Positions 7,238 to 9,882 of a stretch of DNA of 9,882 nt are shown here, piece by piece (the first letter of the stretch is position 1; every line of letters begins with the position of its first letter). The notes under the pieces were generated by a model. That model did no database searches. It saw only the letters and a list, made by a program, of their open reading frames with translations, and was not told the DNA's origin. Location of the stretch: contig CAMZKK010000199.1 in NCBI GenBank assembly GCA_947311175.1, positions 1-9,882 of the forward strand, written 5' to 3'. Source of the stretch: an uncultured Planctomycetota bacterium (lineage in GTDB: Bacteria > Planctomycetota > SZUA-567 > JAFGNG01). Position numbers and translations under genes: made by a program.

Positions 7238-8089
7238 ATGAATTTACCTGGAAAGATATTTGTTGTGCTTAATCTGATTTTAAGTATCGCCTTTGCTGTA
7301 TCGAGTTTATCTCTATACGCAAAGAAAGTTAATTATGTAAAAGAGAATGATCTGAATATTGCGAAAAGAAATAATTTGATTGTTGAGCTTAACAAGACTA
7401 AGACCGAAAGAGATGAGCTTAAAATCCAACTCGACAAGACAATTGTTGATAAAGATTCAAAAATCAGTCAACTAAATATCCAATATAAGATAGCAGAAGA
7501 TAGCAGACTAAAACTTGATAGAAGAAATGGTGAACTAGCATCATCTTACAGTAAACTCGACAATGCAATGGGTAAACTAAGAAGTGATTGGAAAGATCTT
7601 TTGACTAAAAAAGAAGAATTAGAAGAAAGACTTGCTAAAGTTAGCGAAAATCTACAAACAGTTACAAATGATCGTAATTTTGCTCAAGAAACAGCACTTG
7701 AAGCTACTGCTGACGTAAAAGAACTAGATGCTGAACTTGCTTCTGTCAAAAAGAGAGCATCTTCATTACTTACCCAAAATCTTGAATTTAAGACCACTCT
7801 TGAAGAGATTCAAAAGAGATACCCAGATGTTGTTAAACCAACAAGTGGTCCAGTAAACCCAATTAGAGCACGTATTCTAAGAATTGAAGAAGAAGTTGAC
7901 TTAGTTATCCTCAGTGTTGGCGAAAGCGACAAGGTTAAGTCTGGAATGGAATTCATCATCTCACGCGGCAGCGATTACATTGGCAAGGTCAAAGTAAGAA
8001 CAATTCACAAAAACATCTGTGCTGCTGTTATTGACAAAGAGCTTACTGTTAAATCAATTAGTGTAGGTGACATTGCTGAAACTCTTTAA
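7238..8089 (+). CDS. Membrane-anchored coiled-coil protein with MreC-like C-terminal domain
   Basis: The 283 residues run as an N-terminal signal anchor or uncleaved signal sequence (about 5-27, then KK), a long coiled coil (about 35-195, Lys/Glu-rich with regular leucines) and a compact C-terminal beta-type domain (about 207-283). That last part contains LSVGESDKVKSGMEFII and YIGKVKV, close in pattern to the MreC signature of a Gly-turn, a V-x-x-G-M and an I/V-G-x-V strand. The order anchor, coiled coil, beta domain is also that of MreC, a periplasmic scaffold of the cell-elongation machinery. The FlgT C-terminal domain is an alternative fold. Start ATG 7238 is well supported by AGGAG eight bases upstream, suggesting efficient translation. 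The downstream gene has a similar C-terminal domain and mreB follows 1.2 kb later. Envelope function is likely; exact role unknown. Confidence 0.85.
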   Translation: MNLPGKIFVVLNLILSIAFAVSSLSLYAKKVNYVKENDLNIAKRNNLIVELNKTKTERDELKIQLDKTIVDKDSKISQLNIQYKIAEDSRLKLDRRNGELASSYSKLDNAMGKLRSDWKDLLTKKEELEERLAKVSENLQTVTNDRNFAQETALEATADVKELDAELASVKKRASSLLTQNLEFKTTLEEIQKRYPDVVKPTSGPVNPIRARILRIEEEVDLVILSVGESDKVKSGMEFIISRGSDYIGKVKVRTIHKNICAAVIDKELTVKSISVGDIAETL

Positions 8090-8102
8090 ACAACTTTAAA
8101 TA

Positions 8103-8116
8103 ATTCTTTCGAGAAT
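8103..8116 (+). promoter_or_regulatory. Small UUCG-loop hairpin over the start region of the next gene
   Basis: ATTCT and AGAAT form a perfect 5-bp stem around a TTCG loop, ending three bases before the ATG at 8120. The only Shine-Dalgarno-like bases (GAGAA) lie in its right side, so the hairpin could hold back initiation until ribosomes from the upstream gene, which stops at 8089, open it. The stem is short and AT-rich, so this is tentative. Confidence 0.25.
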
Positions 8117-8119
8117 AAT

Positions 8120-8881
8120 ATGACAGACAAAAAACGAACAAAAAATATAATCAAAGGTAAGAAGTTAGCTCCTGTAAAAAGGGCTAACATCTTACCTTTA
8201 AAAACAGTTATGTCTGGGGGCATAGTTGTTGCTGTTTGTTTTTTTGCACACAATCTCGGCAAAATGGAAGGCAAGATTGAGTCTCTTCAAAAAACAATAA
8301 AAATGCAGGCAAAAATAACTGCCAACGCAAAACTACTACAAATTTCCCCCAACAACCAAACTATTAAAAGAACAGAAATCAGCGACAAGAATGAAGCTAT
8401 TGTTGCAAAACCAAAGAAAAAGATAAAAAAAAATGAAACAAAAACGAAAAGAAGGGTAAAAAGAGATAGAGTTATATCCAAAGCATCAAACAGGAAAAAG
8501 CAAAACATTGTAATTAACAACGTTTTAAACAATAAGGACATTCAAAACAAGAGTAAACATATTGCTTTTGCTGCAAAATTACCAGATGCCCTTTGTGGAA
8601 AAGTCATGATTGTCCAACAAGCTCAAAAAAAGGTAATGATTAACTTTGGCAAAGATACAGGGATTGAACTCGGAGAAAGGTTTGTTCTTTGGAGAAATGG
8701 GGTTTATATTGGCGAATTAGAAGCCACAAACATTTTTGCAGATATGACAGCATGTAGAATAGTAACAGACACCGAATCTGGAATTTATATCGGTGATAAG
8801 GTAAGAAGAATTGAAATTGAGGTAGCGAATGCAAATAGAAATGCAGCCACCTACCACATTAGCAATAAGATAGATAAATAG
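8120..8881 (+). CDS. Single-span membrane protein with basic linker and MreC-like C-terminal domain
   Basis: I recognise no named family for this 253-residue protein. It has a basic N-terminal tail (1-27), one hydrophobic span (about 29-45), a short helical stretch (about 46-72), a strikingly Lys/Arg-rich linker (about 97-128) and a C-terminal domain (about 156-233). The last has INFGKDTGIELGERFVLWRNG and VYIGELEA, matching block by block the end of the preceding 283-residue protein; each closes with an I-x-x-G-D strand. The basic N-terminus predicts N-in, C-out topology, which puts linker and domain in the periplasm, where a Lys-rich segment could contact peptidoglycan or an acidic partner. 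The ATG at 8120 has only a weak GAG upstream inside a small hairpin. It lies 30 nt after the preceding gene and is probably in the same operon. It looks like a diverged tandem paralogue of the C-terminal domain only. Confidence 0.8.
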   Translation: MTDKKRTKNIIKGKKLAPVKRANILPLKTVMSGGIVVAVCFFAHNLGKMEGKIESLQKTIKMQAKITANAKLLQISPNNQTIKRTEISDKNEAIVAKPKKKIKKNETKTKRRVKRDRVISKASNRKKQNIVINNVLNNKDIQNKSKHIAFAAKLPDALCGKVMIVQQAQKKVMINFGKDTGIELGERFVLWRNGVYIGELEATNIFADMTACRIVTDTESGIYIGDKVRRIEIEVANANRNAATYHISNKIDK

Positions 8882-8908
8882 ATATTACATACTTTTAAGG
8901 AGATAAAA

Positions 8909-9157
8909 ATGGCTAATGAATTTGATGATGATATGGATGATATTGATTTTGATGTGGATGAAGGTGGAGCAGAGGATGAATTTGATGATTTTGACGATGA
9001 CTTTGCAGAATCAGTTGCTACTGGCACTCCAAAAACAAATATCTACACAGCTATGCTGATTATATCTGCAGCTTTCTATATTTTAGCATTGGTAGTTACA
9101 TTGCTTGAAATGAAAGCATATTGCACTAAAGATTTTCTCGGTGGAATATTCTCCTAA
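8909..9157 (+). CDS. Small acidic single-span membrane protein
   Basis: This 82-residue protein of unknown family has a highly acidic N-terminal half (4-34, mostly Asp and Glu interspersed with Phe and other hydrophobics), a short linker and one hydrophobic span (about 46-67), ending in a short tail. It contains no catalytic motif. An excellent ribosome binding site (AAGGAGAT) sits six to eight bases before the ATG at 8909, and the gene lies 27 nt after the basic membrane protein, so it should be the last gene of that transcript before the terminator at 9236-9270. The acidic tail could be a docking segment for a basic partner; the Lys-rich linker of the preceding protein is an obvious but unproven candidate. 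The strong translation signal argues that this small frame is real. Confidence 0.8.
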   Translation: MANEFDDDMDDIDFDVDEGGAEDEFDDFDDDFAESVATGTPKTNIYTAMLIISAAFYILALVVTLLEMKAYCTKDFLGGIFS

Positions 9158-9235
9158 TCTTTTTATTACTAAATAAAAGTTCTACCACAAAAGAATAGGA
9201 TTATCTTGAAAGAAACAACATTAAAATGGAAATAT

Positions 9236-9270
9236 ACAGCATAGCTCAATTAGCTGTGCTGTTTTATTAT
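9236..9270 (+). terminator. Intrinsic (Rho-independent) terminator
   Basis: ACAGCATAGCT (9236-9246) pairs with AGCTGTGCTGT (9252-9262) over 11 bp with one T-G wobble, around a 5-nt loop (CAATT). It is followed directly by a T-rich tail (9262-9270). It lies about 80 nt after the small acidic protein gene and about 20 nt before mreB. It should end the 7238-9157 transcript, or act as an attenuator in the mreB leader. Confidence 0.8.
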
Positions 9271-9290
9271 CCATAAAAAGGTCATTATAA

Positions 9291-9882
9291 ATGCATTTGA
9301 TAAATAAATTCCTTAGCTTATTCTCTCACGACATGGGTATTGACCTAGGGACTTGCAATACCTTGGTTTATGTTCGTAATGAAGGGATTTCTCTCTGCGA
9401 GCCATCAGTGGTTGCGGTAAAAAAAGGAACAAATCAGGTTCTGTTAGATGGTCAAGCGGTTGGAGAGCGAGCCAAACGAATGCTTGGACGAACTCCAGGT
9501 AATATTGTAGCGGTTCGCCCCTTAAAAGATGGGGTTATTGCGGATTTTGACATTACAGAAGCTATGCTGTCTTATTTTATTGCAAAAGTCCATAATTTTT
9601 CAAACAGCTACTGGGTCCACCCTAGAATTGCCATTGCAGTTCCTTCCGGCATAACCACGGTTGAACAAAGAGCGGTTAGAAGTGCAGCAGAACGTGCAGG
9701 TGCCCTCCCCCCCGTATATTTAATTAGAGAACCTCTTGCCGCAGCAATTGGAGTTGGGCTTCCAATCCAAGATCCAACAGGCTCAATGGTTGTCGATATT
9801 GGTGGTGGAACTACCGAAGTAGCAATCATATCAATGGCTGGAATTGTTGAATGTCGAAGCATTCGGGTGGCTGGAGATGAAC
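9291..9882 (+). CDS. mreB: Rod shape-determining protein MreB, 3' end beyond window
   Basis: MreB is the bacterial actin homologue; its ATP-dependent filaments at the inner membrane guide the elongation machinery that inserts peptidoglycan along the side wall. The 197 visible residues begin with a short amphipathic segment (about 3-12) and then phosphate-1 loop GIDLGTCNTLVYV (16-28), EPSVVAV (37-43), AKRMLGRTPGNIVAVRPLKDG (61-81), VPSGIT (117-122), LIREPLAAAIG (144-154) and phosphate-2 loop VVDIGGGTTEVAIIS (167-181). Compared with the usual pattern, Ala is replaced by Cys at 22, one extra residue seems present at 139-141, and Glu is replaced by Arg at 146. The ATG at 9291 gives a normal N-terminus; the ribosome binding site is weak (AAGG, about 10 bases upstream). 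The terminator just before it suggests its own promoter or attenuated read-through. mreC and mreD would be expected past the right edge. Confidence 0.96.
   Translation, partial: MHLINKFLSLFSHDMGIDLGTCNTLVYVRNEGISLCEPSVVAVKKGTNQVLLDGQAVGERAKRMLGRTPGNIVAVRPLKDGVIADFDITEAMLSYFIAKVHNFSNSYWVHPRIAIAVPSGITTVEQRAVRSAAERAGALPPVYLIREPLAAAIGVGLPIQDPTGSMVVDIGGGTTEVAIISMAGIVECRSIRVAGDE

Noticed and set aside
9608..9862. An 84-codon minus-strand frame opposite mreB
   Set aside because: The plus strand here encodes conserved MreB motifs; the antisense frame has no independent support.

Overview
The window is AT-rich chromosomal DNA of a flagellated, MreB-containing, Gram-negative-type bacterium. I recognise no phage, plasmid, CRISPR, rRNA or tRNA signature. 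A taxon cannot be fixed from the sequence. The FlgN-like chaperone beside a PAS kinase and NtrC-type regulator, the short membrane-anchored coiled-coil proteins, and the large TPR protein recall genomes of the PVC superphylum (Planctomycetota/Lentisphaerota-like). That placement is a low-confidence inference.

Layout. The left two thirds (1-6460) is read on the minus strand. From its promoter end it holds a 952-codon membrane-anchored TPR protein (3602-6460) and a 258-codon TPR reading frame (2901-3677) that overlaps it and is probably its frameshifted C-terminal part. These are followed by a FlgN-like flagellar chaperone (2368-2832), a cytoplasmic PAS histidine kinase (1142-2362) and a sigma54-dependent NtrC-type response regulator cut off by the left edge (1-1124). 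The last three are packed with 5 and 17 nt gaps and read as one operon, most plausibly a flagellar FleS/FleR (FlrB/FlrC)-like control circuit.

A 326-bp divergent intergenic region (6461-6786) holds a strong imperfect inverted repeat (6518-6602) that looks MITE-like. One end of it supplies the -35 box of the best promoter candidate for the TPR gene.

The right third is read on the plus strand. It has a stand-alone CheY-like receiver (6787-7173), then two membrane-anchored proteins (7238-8089 and 8120-8881) that share a C-terminal beta-type domain with MreC-like motifs. A small acidic single-span membrane protein (8909-9157), a clear intrinsic terminator (9236-9270) and the start of mreB (9291 to the edge) follow. 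This side looks like a cell-shape/envelope cluster. The two MreC-like proteins next to mreB and the split TPR gene are the points most worth a second look.
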